Shown: piece by piece, positions 27,809 through 36,605 of the stretch
Position numbering within the stretch: the stretch's first letter is position 1
Layout: each line of letters opens with the position of its first letter
NCBI RefSeq assembly: GCF_030730875.1
Contig: NZ_JAVAMA010000002.1
Location: 248,001-312,000, forward strand
Origin: Sphingomonas sp. DG1-23
GTDB lineage: Bacteria; Pseudomonadota; Alphaproteobacteria; Sphingomonadales; Sphingomonadaceae
Direction: 5' to 3'
Length of the DNA: 64,000 bases
The notes under the pieces: model-generated
Seen by the model: only the letters and a program-made list of their open reading frames with translations
The model's database searches: none
Told to the model about the DNA's origin: nothing
Made by a program: the position numbers and the translations under genes

Positions 27809-30193
27809 CTAGACGCTCATGTCCAAGACAAACCGGCTCAGGCGTCCCTTCCTCTGCCGACCCACGTCAGCGTCGAGCTGGAGCTGCCAGTCATGATGAT
27901 GCGCGAGCTCGCGCGAGATGTAGAGCCCGAGACCGCGACCCTGCGACGCGGGGCGCGAGGTGATGAACGGCTGGAAAATGAGGTCGCGGCGTTCGGGGGC
28001 AACGCCCGGCCCATTGTCCTCAACCGTCAGAACCTGTTCCTGGGGATCGATGCGGACCCATATGCGCGGCTTGAAGCCGGTCTCGTATTTTGTCTGCTGT
28101 TTCAGCCAATAAACCGAGTTCGCGAGCAGGTTTTCGAGGATCTGAATCACCATTCCCCGATTGGCCTTGACGCGCCAAGGCGAGATGTCGGTGACGAGGT
28201 CGATGTTGTGGCGCGAGAACTCGTTGCGGTGGCTCGCCACCACGTCGTTCACAACGTCCGACAGCTCGAAAATGGTCTTCGACTGGCGCTTCTCCCCGGT
28301 CAGCTCGTCGAAGGCCGATATTCGCTTCTGCAGCGTCTGCAGTTGCGCCTCGAGCGATCGCAGCGCCGCCCCGCTATCGTCCTTCCTGGCCTCGCCCAGC
28401 AGTCGCAGGGTGTGTCCGACGGATCGGTCGAGCTCGTGGAAGATGAATTCAGTCATAAGGCCGATGCCGGCGAGGTAGACGAACTTCTCACGCTCCTCGG
28501 TGACCTCCTTCACCGCTTCGTCGACGCGCCCGACGAGGCTGGCGCATTGCTCGGCGAGCGTGGAGACGCCCCTAGACACTCGATCGATGAGCGGACGGTT
28601 GGTCGGGTCGAGCTTGGTCCTGAGCTCGGCCACGGCGAACTCGACCTCGTGCTGCGTGTCGCGGAAGGCGAGCGCTTTCTCCTCGGCCTCCCGCTTGGTG
28701 AGTTGTTCGGCCTTGTCGACGTCATTGATGAGGTTCCGGAGCTCGACGTGGAGCACCCACATCATGATCGTGCGGAGCGCGCTCGCCGCGTCGGAATCGA
28801 TCAGGCCCTGACGGTTGGTCTGCTCGCTGAGAGCGGTGTGCGGGGACCACACCCTCACCCGGCCGACCACCTGCTGCCTATTCAACTTGAACCCGGATTC
28901 CCCAAAGGCGACGACGTCTAGGTTCAACCAGTCATCCTGCGGCTCCCCGTACGGAAGCACGCGAAAGCCGTAGCGATAGAGCATCGGTCCGCCCGACCAC
29001 TTGGCTACTTCCTCGCGTGTCTCGCTGGCGGTCAGGGTCAAGGACGCGACCGGCTCAACGATTCGGCGGTTGAACCAGTAGACGTCGAACTTGAAGGGGC
29101 CAAGATCGCGAATGGCATCGGGTCTGATCGCCTCGTTCTGGAACGTCGCGTGGCCCCGCTTGCCCCTTCGCTTCACCGACTTCTGGGCAATCGAGTAGAT
29201 CTCTGCGCCGCGTTGGTTAAGCGGGCGGTGCTGATCGTAGCGGTGGTAGGAGACCATGCCTTCGAGCACGGGCTCGCCGGTCTCCTCCTCGAACTTCAGT
29301 TCGCCGCGGGCGGAAGCATGCGCGGCCTTTAGCAGCGACTGCGGCACCGAGGGTACCAAGACCCGGGTCTTGTTGTGGTGCACCTCGAGCAATCGGTTGC
29401 CGGCACCCGCCTCGAACGGGTCGATCATCCGCGCTATCTTGCCCTGGAGGAGTTCGCTGAAGCGGTCCTTGCTCCAGTTGCCGGTCAGGTCGGAGATCCT
29501 TAAAGTCGTGCCTTGCACACGGGTGTCGTCCTTGAGCTCGCCTTCCACCGGTTCGACCGTGACTTCGCCGATGTCCATGTCGCGGTCATGGGAGAATTGG
29601 CGCCAATCGATGTCGAGCGAATGCCAAGTCGCCTCGCCGGTGCGCGTCGTGCTGACGTTGAGGTGCTCTCCCAACCGCATCGCGGAAAGTCGCCCGACGC
29701 CCTTGTCCCCGAGGAACTGCGCGCCGTCGATATTATCGGCGCGGCGGGACCGGGTGCCGATGCGGAGGTAGATGTCGCTCAGGTCCTGCAGCGACATCCC
29801 CGATCCGTCGTCGCGTACCTCAATCCAATTGTGGGTGGCGTACATCTCGAGGAGCCGCTTCCGCAGACCAGCCGTGTCGGACGCGCCATCGAGCGCGCCG
29901 AGGAAGGCCGCGAATTTATCGTCGTCGACGTTGTCCGGCTTGGACGCCCCGAGCATGGCCATCACCTCGCCGACGGTGATGGGCGGATCCTCCGCTTTGC
30001 GGCCGACGCCGCCGATCGCGTCAAGAGCGGCTTGAAGCGAAGTCTTTTCCAACACGATGTTGGCAGTGATCTTCACCGTCGGCGACTTGGCGTCGACAGA
30101 GTTCTTGATGAGTTCGTAGAGCGCGACCTCGTCGGAGCTGATCAGTTCCTTGCCAAGCTCCAGGATCGTGCGTGCGGCGAATGTGAACGACAT
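27809..30193 (-). CDS. Dual-GHKL ATPase / histidine-kinase-like protein
   Basis: A 794-residue protein with two separate Bergerat ATPase domains. The N-terminal one is Hsp90/MORC-like: N-box ELIKNSVDA (27-35), DDGSGM (128-133) and GDKGVGRLS (162-170). After a ~200-residue middle domain and a coiled coil (490-570) comes a kinase core: FIFHELDR with His586 as predicted phosphoacceptor, N-box ENLLANSVYW (687-696), DNGPG (726-730) and GRGLGLYIS (752-760). There are no transmembrane segments, so it senses something cytoplasmic. It lies 77 bases downstream of sspD on the same strand. Confidence 0.75.
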   Translation of the reverse strand: MSFTFAARTILELGKELISSDEVALYELIKNSVDAKSPTVKITANIVLEKTSLQAALDAIGGVGRKAEDPPITVGEVMAMLGASKPDNVDDDKFAAFLGALDGASDTAGLRKRLLEMYATHNWIEVRDDGSGMSLQDLSDIYLRIGTRSRRADNIDGAQFLGDKGVGRLSAMRLGEHLNVSTTRTGEATWHSLDIDWRQFSHDRDMDIGEVTVEPVEGELKDDTRVQGTTLRISDLTGNWSKDRFSELLQGKIARMIDPFEAGAGNRLLEVHHNKTRVLVPSVPQSLLKAAHASARGELKFEEETGEPVLEGMVSYHRYDQHRPLNQRGAEIYSIAQKSVKRRGKRGHATFQNEAIRPDAIRDLGPFKFDVYWFNRRIVEPVASLTLTASETREEVAKWSGGPMLYRYGFRVLPYGEPQDDWLNLDVVAFGESGFKLNRQQVVGRVRVWSPHTALSEQTNRQGLIDSDAASALRTIMMWVLHVELRNLINDVDKAEQLTKREAEEKALAFRDTQHEVEFAVAELRTKLDPTNRPLIDRVSRGVSTLAEQCASLVGRVDEAVKEVTEEREKFVYLAGIGLMTEFIFHELDRSVGHTLRLLGEARKDDSGAALRSLEAQLQTLQKRISAFDELTGEKRQSKTIFELSDVVNDVVASHRNEFSRHNIDLVTDISPWRVKANRGMVIQILENLLANSVYWLKQQTKYETGFKPRIWVRIDPQEQVLTVEDNGPGVAPERRDLIFQPFITSRPASQGRGLGLYISRELAHHHDWQLQLDADVGRQRKGRLSRFVLDMSV

Positions 30194-30270
30194 GGCTTAT
30201 CTTGTCACTACATTGAAGTTTGAAGGCAAGCTAAGTCGCAATCCCCAAAAAACGCCATTTTGGATCGAAT

Positions 30271-31071
30271 TCAGAGGGAGCAGATCAGACAGCCTTCCGG
30301 CTCCTCTTCCTCGATCTCGGCGCCGCCAAGGACCGCTGACAGAGGCAGGTTCTCCCGGCGGGCCGTACGCCTCGCCATTGCGGCTTCATGGTTCCGCTCG
30401 ATTTGCTCCATGCGTTCGGGCTGCTCGAGCTCGGTGAGGGATTCGCCGCTGCACCATGTGAAGCTCTCGCTGACCGCCGCGCTGCGCACTTCATACTGTT
30501 TCGCGAGTTCGAAATAGTTGGGATGCTTCCGTTTCAGGCGAACCCACTCGATCTTCTGCTGGTAGAAGCAGAAATAGCATCCGGAACGCGATCGGCCCCA
30601 TTCCATGTACGGGGGGAGGCCAAGGCCGCTGTCCTCAAGGATCCGGATGACATCCGCACGGACCAGGCCGTCTTCCTGGAAAGGGTAAACGGCGGTGATG
30701 TTGGGCTTGGTGCTGATATAGCCGGTGCGCTTCTCATCGGCGCGCAGCCCGACATAGTTGATGGTGGGGTCGTCGCCGATATAGGTCTCGAACGGCTTCA
30801 ACTTCAGCATCTTGGTACACCACCGCCGGTGGTTGGACGGCAGCATGTCGCCATAGACCGCGAGCCAGTGCTCGAAGGGATCGTCCGGAGTGGTGCGGGT
30901 GACCGGTCGGCCGAGGATGCTCTCGAGACGCGCCATATAGTCGTAGGTCTCGGGAAGCTCCTTCCCGGTGTCGTGAAAGATATACTCCATCTCGGGCACG
31001 CGGTCGCGTAGGTAGACCGCGAGCGCGGCGCTATCCTTGCCGCCCGACAGGCTGAGAACGTGACGTGTCAT
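30271..31071 (-). CDS. sspD: SspD-like PAPS-reductase-family ATP pyrophosphatase (DNA phosphorothioation)
   Basis: A 266-residue PP-loop protein starting MTRHVLSLSGGKDSAALA, with SGGKDS at residues 9-14 binding ATP. Cysteine motifs RRWCTKMLKLKPF and GCYFCFYQQKIEW resemble DndC/SspD proteins, which adenylate the DNA backbone before sulfur insertion; an extra pair (CLICSL) closes the protein. ATG 31071 overlaps the sspC stop (ATGA). Family and operon position together support an Ssp rather than a cysH role. Confidence 0.85.
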   Translation of the reverse strand: MTRHVLSLSGGKDSAALAVYLRDRVPEMEYIFHDTGKELPETYDYMARLESILGRPVTRTTPDDPFEHWLAVYGDMLPSNHRRWCTKMLKLKPFETYIGDDPTINYVGLRADEKRTGYISTKPNITAVYPFQEDGLVRADVIRILEDSGLGLPPYMEWGRSRSGCYFCFYQQKIEWVRLKRKHPNYFELAKQYEVRSAAVSESFTWCSGESLTELEQPERMEQIERNHEAAMARRTARRENLPLSAVLGGAEIEEEEPEGCLICSL

Positions 31072-34000
31072 CCGTGATCCCGCTCCGCTTCATGCTTGCC
31101 GATCGTCACGTCCTTGTCCTTCTGCATGCTTTCCAGCGACAGCAGCGCCGCCACTGTATCGAGGCTCAGATCCGCCTCGGTCGCCATACGCTCGATCGCG
31201 CCGAGCACAGTCGTCTGATGATCGCTCAGGCCGTCGATGTCGACGATTACTGCCCGTTCCTGTCCATCAATCCGCGTAAGCGAGACGCGCACCGCGTTGC
31301 GTTTCACCTTCGTTTTTCCGAACGCCGTCGCCTCGACCCGCCGGAACTGCGAGCCAATGTCGGCCAGGCGCGAGCGCCACGTCGCGACGTCGTGATCCAG
31401 CCACCGCACCGGTGGCTTCATCAGCACGGCACCACCGAGCGCCTCGATCCATTTCTCTTCGGACAGCCCGGTATCGGCCAGTCGAAGCGCGAAAGTGCGA
31501 AGATGCTGCTCCGTAAGCCGGAAGGAGAGGGCGGCGGCGCGCTCGGTGAGTGTCGCCCGATCGGGCGCGCCCAGCGTCTCCAGCAGTTCCTCCCGCATCT
31601 GGTCGAGGAGTTTCGGATAGCAACCGCGCAATTCGGTCACTGCGGCATCCAGTGTGCGAACGAAGCTGTCCACCCGGTCCGCGTCTGGTGCAGCCTCATG
31701 CGCGAAAGGCTGAACCCCGCATGCGGTCGGTAGATCGTCGAACACCAGATCGACCGGGCTACGGGCCCGGGAGAGGGCCTGCCGGACGGCGCGCGCCTCG
31801 GCGCTCAGGGCCGCCGTGCTCTGCGCATGGAAGGGCAGATCCACGCCAAAGCGGATCAGCGGATCGACCACGGCCCGTATGCCCGGCTGCTCCGCGCCCC
31901 GGCCCAGCAGCTCTGCAAGTTGCCGATATACCTCGGCGCGAATGCCTTCCAGCGACACCAGCTGAAGCGTGAAGTGCTCCGGCGACTTGAGGATACGCAT
32001 GAACGCTGCCCCGTCGATGCGCGGGCAATAGGTTCCGCGCTCGAACAGGGCGACACGGTGGCCGGCAGCGACAAGCGTAACGGCCAGGAGCACGGGCGCG
32101 AGCCCGGGCCGAACGCCGTATGGTCGAGCTTCGAGCGCGGTGTAGATCGCCGGTATCGCAACGCGCTCGCCGGTTGCCGCAAGGCACCCGTCGATCGCAG
32201 CCAGTGCCGGTGCCAGCCGCAACGCATCCTGGCCGAGTGCCGGCGGGCTGATCGCCCAGGCGCCATCTTGCTCGCGGTGCAGTCCGCCGCGGCGCAGGAG
32301 CGAAAGATACAGCGCACGCTCCGGGGGAGCTTTCCCGGCGGCGAAGCCCAACTCGGGATCGTGAGCCGCCGAGAACATCTTCTCGATCAGCCGCTGGCGG
32401 GCGGCGGCGCCCGCAGAAGTCAGAACCTGCTTGTTGACGAGCTCGTTTTCGACAAGCGGGGCTTGGTCGTAGATCTGATCGCAAAGCGTTGAGACGAACA
32501 CGTGGAGGGGCCGGTCGATGAAGGCCAGCTCGCCCTTCCAGAACGCGTCGATTTCGGAGGCAGGGGCGTGGCCGCCGAGACCGAGCGTCGACTCCACCGC
32601 TGAGATCAGCCGAGCCTCGAGTTCCCCGATGGTGCGTTCGATCTCGGCCGTCGCATATGCGTCTTCCTGGAGTGCCGACGCGTTTGTCACGACCCAGCGG
32701 TGTCGCAGCAGGTCGACCATCGCATGGCCAAGATCACCGAGCGAGGGCACGGCGATGGCGATCATCGCGTCATCCTGGCTGGTTGTCTCCGCGCACCATG
32801 CGCGTGCGATCCGCAGATCTTCCGGACTGCCGCACAGGACGGCGACGATACCGCCATCGGCATTGCCATGTCCCCCATAGCCGGCAAGTGCCGAAGCATG
32901 GGTGCAGCGCACCGCGAACCGCCGGTTCGTGCCCGTGGTTACGGAGTGGCGGCGTGCCAGCACGTGCGGCCGGATCGGAAGGCTGCAAAGGTGGCGCGGA
33001 AGTTCCTTGATCACTGTTCGCGCGTCGAGCTCCCGCTCCGCCTCGCTCCAGATTTCCGACAGATCGACACGCCGGCTCGTCCAGAGCCGAAGCTCCGCTC
33101 GGCCCGGGCGCCGGAACAGCAGGCCACCGCCGATGAGACGCTCGAACGCAGCTTCGACCTCGTCTCCGGCGAATTCAGGAACCAAAGCTTCCCGGACACT
33201 GTCCCGGCTCGCGGACAGGTCTGGTGCGTCCAGAAGGTTCAGCAGCCCGATCGTCTTCAGAACGGCGCTCTCGACCAGATCGGCATCTGTTGCCCGGTCG
33301 AGTACCGAGCGAATTCGCGACCATTCACCCGCGCCTGCACGGGAGGTGAGCCGGTGCCCGAATGAGGATGCGACATAGTCGAAGAAATGGCGGACGCCAT
33401 AGAGGCCGTCTGATGCCCCGGTCTCGGCAGCGAAGGCGCGCAGGCCGTTCGGCTCCTCGCTCGCCGCAAATCCGAAGAGCGAGCGTTCGTTCTGACCGAA
33501 GCTCGCAAAGAAACGCGCCATGACGGGAATGGCCGCCGGATGGATCGGCCAGCATCCCTCGTCACCCTTGCCGCTTCGCGGACCAAGCCAGCCCAAGGCT
33601 CGGACCCGCTCGACCGCCTCACTGTGCGCCTTGCGCGCCGAAGTTGGGATCTTCGTCTGATTTACGCTCAGCGCCGCCGACAACAGGGCTGCAGTGTGCG
33701 ACAAGGGATGGTCGAAGACCATCTCCTCGAACCGCTCCGCCACTTTTTCCCACTCGCTGCGCCGGGCGGTGCGCCAATCTTCGGCGTAGGACTGGAATCC
33801 CTTGTGAAGGATCAGAATCACGGCCAGGGGCGCGCCTCCACTGCGCGCCGCTTCTTCGGCAAGCGCCTGCAGGCGGAAGACGTCGAATCCTTCTTCCTCG
33901 CCAGCGGCCTCCAGGAACTTGCCCATTTCATCGATGACCAGCAACAGGCCATCGAAAGCACCGGTTTCGCGAAGTGCATCGCGCAGGCCGGAGATCGCCT

Positions 34001-34457
34001 TGAACGGGTCCTTGCTCTTGGCGAGTGCGGTGGCGCGCTTCGCGGGAATGAGACCTTCGGTTCCGATAGCCCTGGCAATCGCTGCAGTCAGTCCCGCTGC
34101 CAGGCCATCGCGTGATCCGGTCACCAGCAAGGGAAACATGCGCGGCGCGCCGCCGGCAGCATCCGCCAGCTTGCGCATGGGCATTTCGGGGTTTGCTATG
34201 CGCGGATCCAGCGCCTGCACGATCGCGAGAGCGAGCGCCGACTTGCCGACGCCGAAGTCGCCGATCATGCGCCATGCGCGGCGCGTTCCGCCGGCCTGCA
34301 AGCCGGACAGGATCTCGCTGGCGCCGCGTTCCAGCCAGGGCGTCAGCACGAAGGAGCACCCCGCCGAGGCGTCGCCTGCGTCCCGCTCCAGCGCGACTGA
34401 CCGATAAAACATGCCAGGCGCACCGAGCAGGCCCGAAATTTTCTCTGCCTTGCTCAC
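31068..34457 (-). CDS. sspC: SspC-like ATPase of the DNA phosphorothioation module
   Basis: A 1129-residue P-loop ATPase. Walker A is GDFGVGKS (66-73) and Walker B LLLVIDEMGK (171-180), in an AAA/STAND-like N-terminal half. The long C-terminal half is alpha-rich with no recognised enzymatic motif. The start is GTG 34457, overlapping the sspB stop by 4 bases, and the 3' end overlaps sspD in the same way. In SspABCD systems the ATPase works with SspB and SspD in single-strand phosphorothioation. The assignment rests mainly on gene order plus the ATPase motifs. Confidence 0.75.
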   Translation of the reverse strand: MSKAEKISGLLGAPGMFYRSVALERDAGDASAGCSFVLTPWLERGASEILSGLQAGGTRRAWRMIGDFGVGKSALALAIVQALDPRIANPEMPMRKLADAAGGAPRMFPLLVTGSRDGLAAGLTAAIARAIGTEGLIPAKRATALAKSKDPFKAISGLRDALRETGAFDGLLLVIDEMGKFLEAAGEEEGFDVFRLQALAEEAARSGGAPLAVILILHKGFQSYAEDWRTARRSEWEKVAERFEEMVFDHPLSHTAALLSAALSVNQTKIPTSARKAHSEAVERVRALGWLGPRSGKGDEGCWPIHPAAIPVMARFFASFGQNERSLFGFAASEEPNGLRAFAAETGASDGLYGVRHFFDYVASSFGHRLTSRAGAGEWSRIRSVLDRATDADLVESAVLKTIGLLNLLDAPDLSASRDSVREALVPEFAGDEVEAAFERLIGGGLLFRRPGRAELRLWTSRRVDLSEIWSEAERELDARTVIKELPRHLCSLPIRPHVLARRHSVTTGTNRRFAVRCTHASALAGYGGHGNADGGIVAVLCGSPEDLRIARAWCAETTSQDDAMIAIAVPSLGDLGHAMVDLLRHRWVVTNASALQEDAYATAEIERTIGELEARLISAVESTLGLGGHAPASEIDAFWKGELAFIDRPLHVFVSTLCDQIYDQAPLVENELVNKQVLTSAGAAARQRLIEKMFSAAHDPELGFAAGKAPPERALYLSLLRRGGLHREQDGAWAISPPALGQDALRLAPALAAIDGCLAATGERVAIPAIYTALEARPYGVRPGLAPVLLAVTLVAAGHRVALFERGTYCPRIDGAAFMRILKSPEHFTLQLVSLEGIRAEVYRQLAELLGRGAEQPGIRAVVDPLIRFGVDLPFHAQSTAALSAEARAVRQALSRARSPVDLVFDDLPTACGVQPFAHEAAPDADRVDSFVRTLDAAVTELRGCYPKLLDQMREELLETLGAPDRATLTERAAALSFRLTEQHLRTFALRLADTGLSEEKWIEALGGAVLMKPPVRWLDHDVATWRSRLADIGSQFRRVEATAFGKTKVKRNAVRVSLTRIDGQERAVIVDIDGLSDHQTTVLGAIERMATEADLSLDTVAALLSLESMQKDKDVTIGKHEAERDHG

Positions 34458-35356
34458 GCGTAGACCTTCTTCAGCAAACTGGCCTCGTCCAGGCCGGACA
34501 CAGCGGTAACCGTCCCGGCGTCGCCGGATGGCCGGTATGACCAGAGGTCCGGCGATCGTTCGAGATGGTCGCGCAAATCATCAGTCTCGATGCGCAACGT
34601 GGCCCCCGGCGATCCCTCGCCATGGGCGAGATCGCGGAACGTCACCACCGATTCCCCGGCGCGCCGGGCGTTCCAATAGCTGGCAATAGCGTAGTCGATC
34701 ACCGGGCCGCCGATCTCTTCAATCGGCAGCCGGGCGAGGGCGAACACCGGCTCGAACCGATCCGTTCCGCCACGGCGACGGCCGAGACGGCGGAGAAGAC
34801 CAAGGTCAACCAGCGGGCCATCGAGCGCATCTTCTGGCGATGCCGGATTCAGCGAGCCGAGATAGCTGTGAACGAAAACATCGGCGTGCTGGAGCAATGT
34901 GACGTCCGAATGCTCATAACCGAGCCGCTCACCTTCGATGCGCATTTCCGTCAGCAGTTCGGAGCGTGTGAAGTCCGGTCGCATCCTGCGGAACAGGATG
35001 TGGCGCCAAGCGAAGAGCGGATTTTCGACCTCCGTGCTGAGACGCCAATGCAGCAACCACTGCGTCTCGACGCGCTCGATGAAGGGATCCAGCCCGTCCG
35101 GGCCGAACAACGATTGGCCAAAGGGCAGGAGCGACCAGGTGCCTGCATCCGCCGATGCAACATCGAAGGCCTCAAGCCAGAAGCGCAGGGCGCGCACCAT
35201 ATTCTTGCCGAGCCCCAGCTCGAGGATCGCGCGTTCGTCGTCCGACAGGGCCCTCGGCTCCCGCGCGATCAGCCGCACCGCCTTTGGCAGCCATGCGAAC
35301 CGACATGCAAATGTCTCGTGCCCGCTAAAGCGGGGCCGCACCGCGGCAAGTGTCAT
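34454..35356 (-). CDS. sspB: SspB-like DUF4007 protein (DNA nicking component of phosphorothioation)
   Basis: A 300-residue DUF4007 protein. The signature starts with RFSGHETFACRFAWLPKAV (residues ~9-27), followed by LELGLGKNMVRALRFWLEA (about 46-64), which is diagnostic. SspB of this family is reported to nick DNA during SspABCD phosphorothioation. ATG 35356 overlaps the sspA stop (ATGA). No separate nuclease motif can be read from the sequence. Confidence 0.85.
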   Translation of the reverse strand: MTLAAVRPRFSGHETFACRFAWLPKAVRLIAREPRALSDDERAILELGLGKNMVRALRFWLEAFDVASADAGTWSLLPFGQSLFGPDGLDPFIERVETQWLLHWRLSTEVENPLFAWRHILFRRMRPDFTRSELLTEMRIEGERLGYEHSDVTLLQHADVFVHSYLGSLNPASPEDALDGPLVDLGLLRRLGRRRGGTDRFEPVFALARLPIEEIGGPVIDYAIASYWNARRAGESVVTFRDLAHGEGSPGATLRIETDDLRDHLERSPDLWSYRPSGDAGTVTAVSGLDEASLLKKVYA

Positions 35357-36483
35357 GCGTATCTCCGTGAAGGCGTGGCCGCATTCAGGGCTGCGGCGAT
35401 CATCACGCCGGCCTCCGCGATCTCATCCTCGGTGTTGAAGCGGCCAATGCCGATTCGAATGGCGCCGTCCCTCGCCCATTCCGGAATCGCCATTGCAGAA
35501 AGTACGTGCGATGGGCCCGGAACGCCCGACTGGCACGCAGCGCCCGTGGACAGCGCCACTTTGCCCCAGAGCCGGCCGATCACAGCCTCGCCCGGGAGAT
35601 GGGGTGTCGACACGTGCAGGCTGCCCGCCAATCGCGCGGCACCGGACCCGTTTACCCGGAGCCCGGGCACGTTGGCCAGCAGGTGCGACTGGAGCGCGTC
35701 CCGCATGGCGGCGATGCGCGGCTCGTCGCTTTCTCTTTCGGAGGCGCGGAGCGTGAATGCTAACGCCAGAGCAACAGCTCCGGGCGCGTCCGGGCTGCCG
35801 AACACGTCGTGCGCAAGACGAGAGGCGTGCCCCGTCAACTTTCCAATCAATGCGCCCGCGCGTCGGGGACCGTAAGCCTTCGCGCCGCTGACGACGAATA
35901 GATCGGCCCTGAGGATTGCGGACATGCCTATCCGGCCTGCGGCCTGGCTGGCATCCACGAGGTGCCGGGCGCCATACTGTTCCGCCAGCGCGGCGAGTGC
36001 GCCAATATCGGTGATCGTTCCGACCTCGTTATTCGCCGCCATCGTGCAGAGCAGGTCGACACCCTCCCTGAGTGCATTTTCCGCGATTTCCAGACGGGGA
36101 GCACCATCTTCATCGACGCCGATGACCGACAGGGTCAGGCGGCCGTCAGCTTCAGCTCGGCGCAGCGCAGCGAGCAGGGAAGGGTGCTCCACTTCGGTCA
36201 CCGCTACCCGCGCCAGGCGGCCCGAAACGCGCGCGATGGCGTCCTGGACGGCTACCCACAATGCAGCAGAGGCACCCGGGGTGAACAATATATCTTCCTG
36301 CCGGGCTCCGACCGCGCGAAGCAGGGCTAACCCGGCCCGCTCGATCGCCTCCTGTGACTTGATGCCAAGGGCGTGTTCCGAGCTGTTGGGATTGGCGGGG
36401 TTTTCGGTCATCGCCGCACGGTGCTGGTCTGCGACCCGGGGATCGACAGGTGTCGCGGCCATGTTGTCCAGATAGATTGCCAA
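35353..36483 (-). CDS. sspA: SspA/DndA-like cysteine desulfurase
   Basis: A 376-residue PLP enzyme of the IscS/NifS family that removes sulfur from cysteine and hands it on as persulfide. His100 (in VEHPSLLAAL), Lys202 in VSGAKAYGP (PLP Schiff base) and Cys317 in STGAACQSG (persulfide) are all present. The start is TTG 36483, giving MAIYLDNMAATPVDPRV, the normal family N-terminus. It is the first gene of the sspABCD operon and supplies the sulfur. Confidence 0.9.
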   Translation of the reverse strand: MAIYLDNMAATPVDPRVADQHRAAMTENPANPNSSEHALGIKSQEAIERAGLALLRAVGARQEDILFTPGASAALWVAVQDAIARVSGRLARVAVTEVEHPSLLAALRRAEADGRLTLSVIGVDEDGAPRLEIAENALREGVDLLCTMAANNEVGTITDIGALAALAEQYGARHLVDASQAAGRIGMSAILRADLFVVSGAKAYGPRRAGALIGKLTGHASRLAHDVFGSPDAPGAVALALAFTLRASERESDEPRIAAMRDALQSHLLANVPGLRVNGSGAARLAGSLHVSTPHLPGEAVIGRLWGKVALSTGAACQSGVPGPSHVLSAMAIPEWARDGAIRIGIGRFNTEDEIAEAGVMIAAALNAATPSRRYA

Positions 36484-36551
36484 TTGGTCCCCGGCGTCGA
36501 AAATACCCTCCGGACACCTACACGACGCGGAATCTCAGGTCATTAGGCGAT

Positions 36552-36568
36552 TGCGCCCGACTGGCGCA
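36552..36568. promoter_or_regulatory. Inverted repeat in the divergent sspA / nuclease promoter region
   Basis: TGCGCC (36552-36557) and GGCGCA (36563-36568) are perfect complements with a 5-base spacer CGACT, in the 122-base gap between the divergent sspA and GIY-YIG starts. It is a candidate operator that could set both transcripts together. Symmetry and position are the only evidence. Confidence 0.4.
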
Positions 36569-36605
36569 TTCTCTGGGGACTGGATCAAGCTTTGGCGGGT
36601 AGTGG

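Noticed and set aside
30271..31071. Assignment as CysH (sulfate assimilation)
   Set aside because: Its cysteine pattern and its place within sspABCD fit DndC/SspD better than PAPS reductase.
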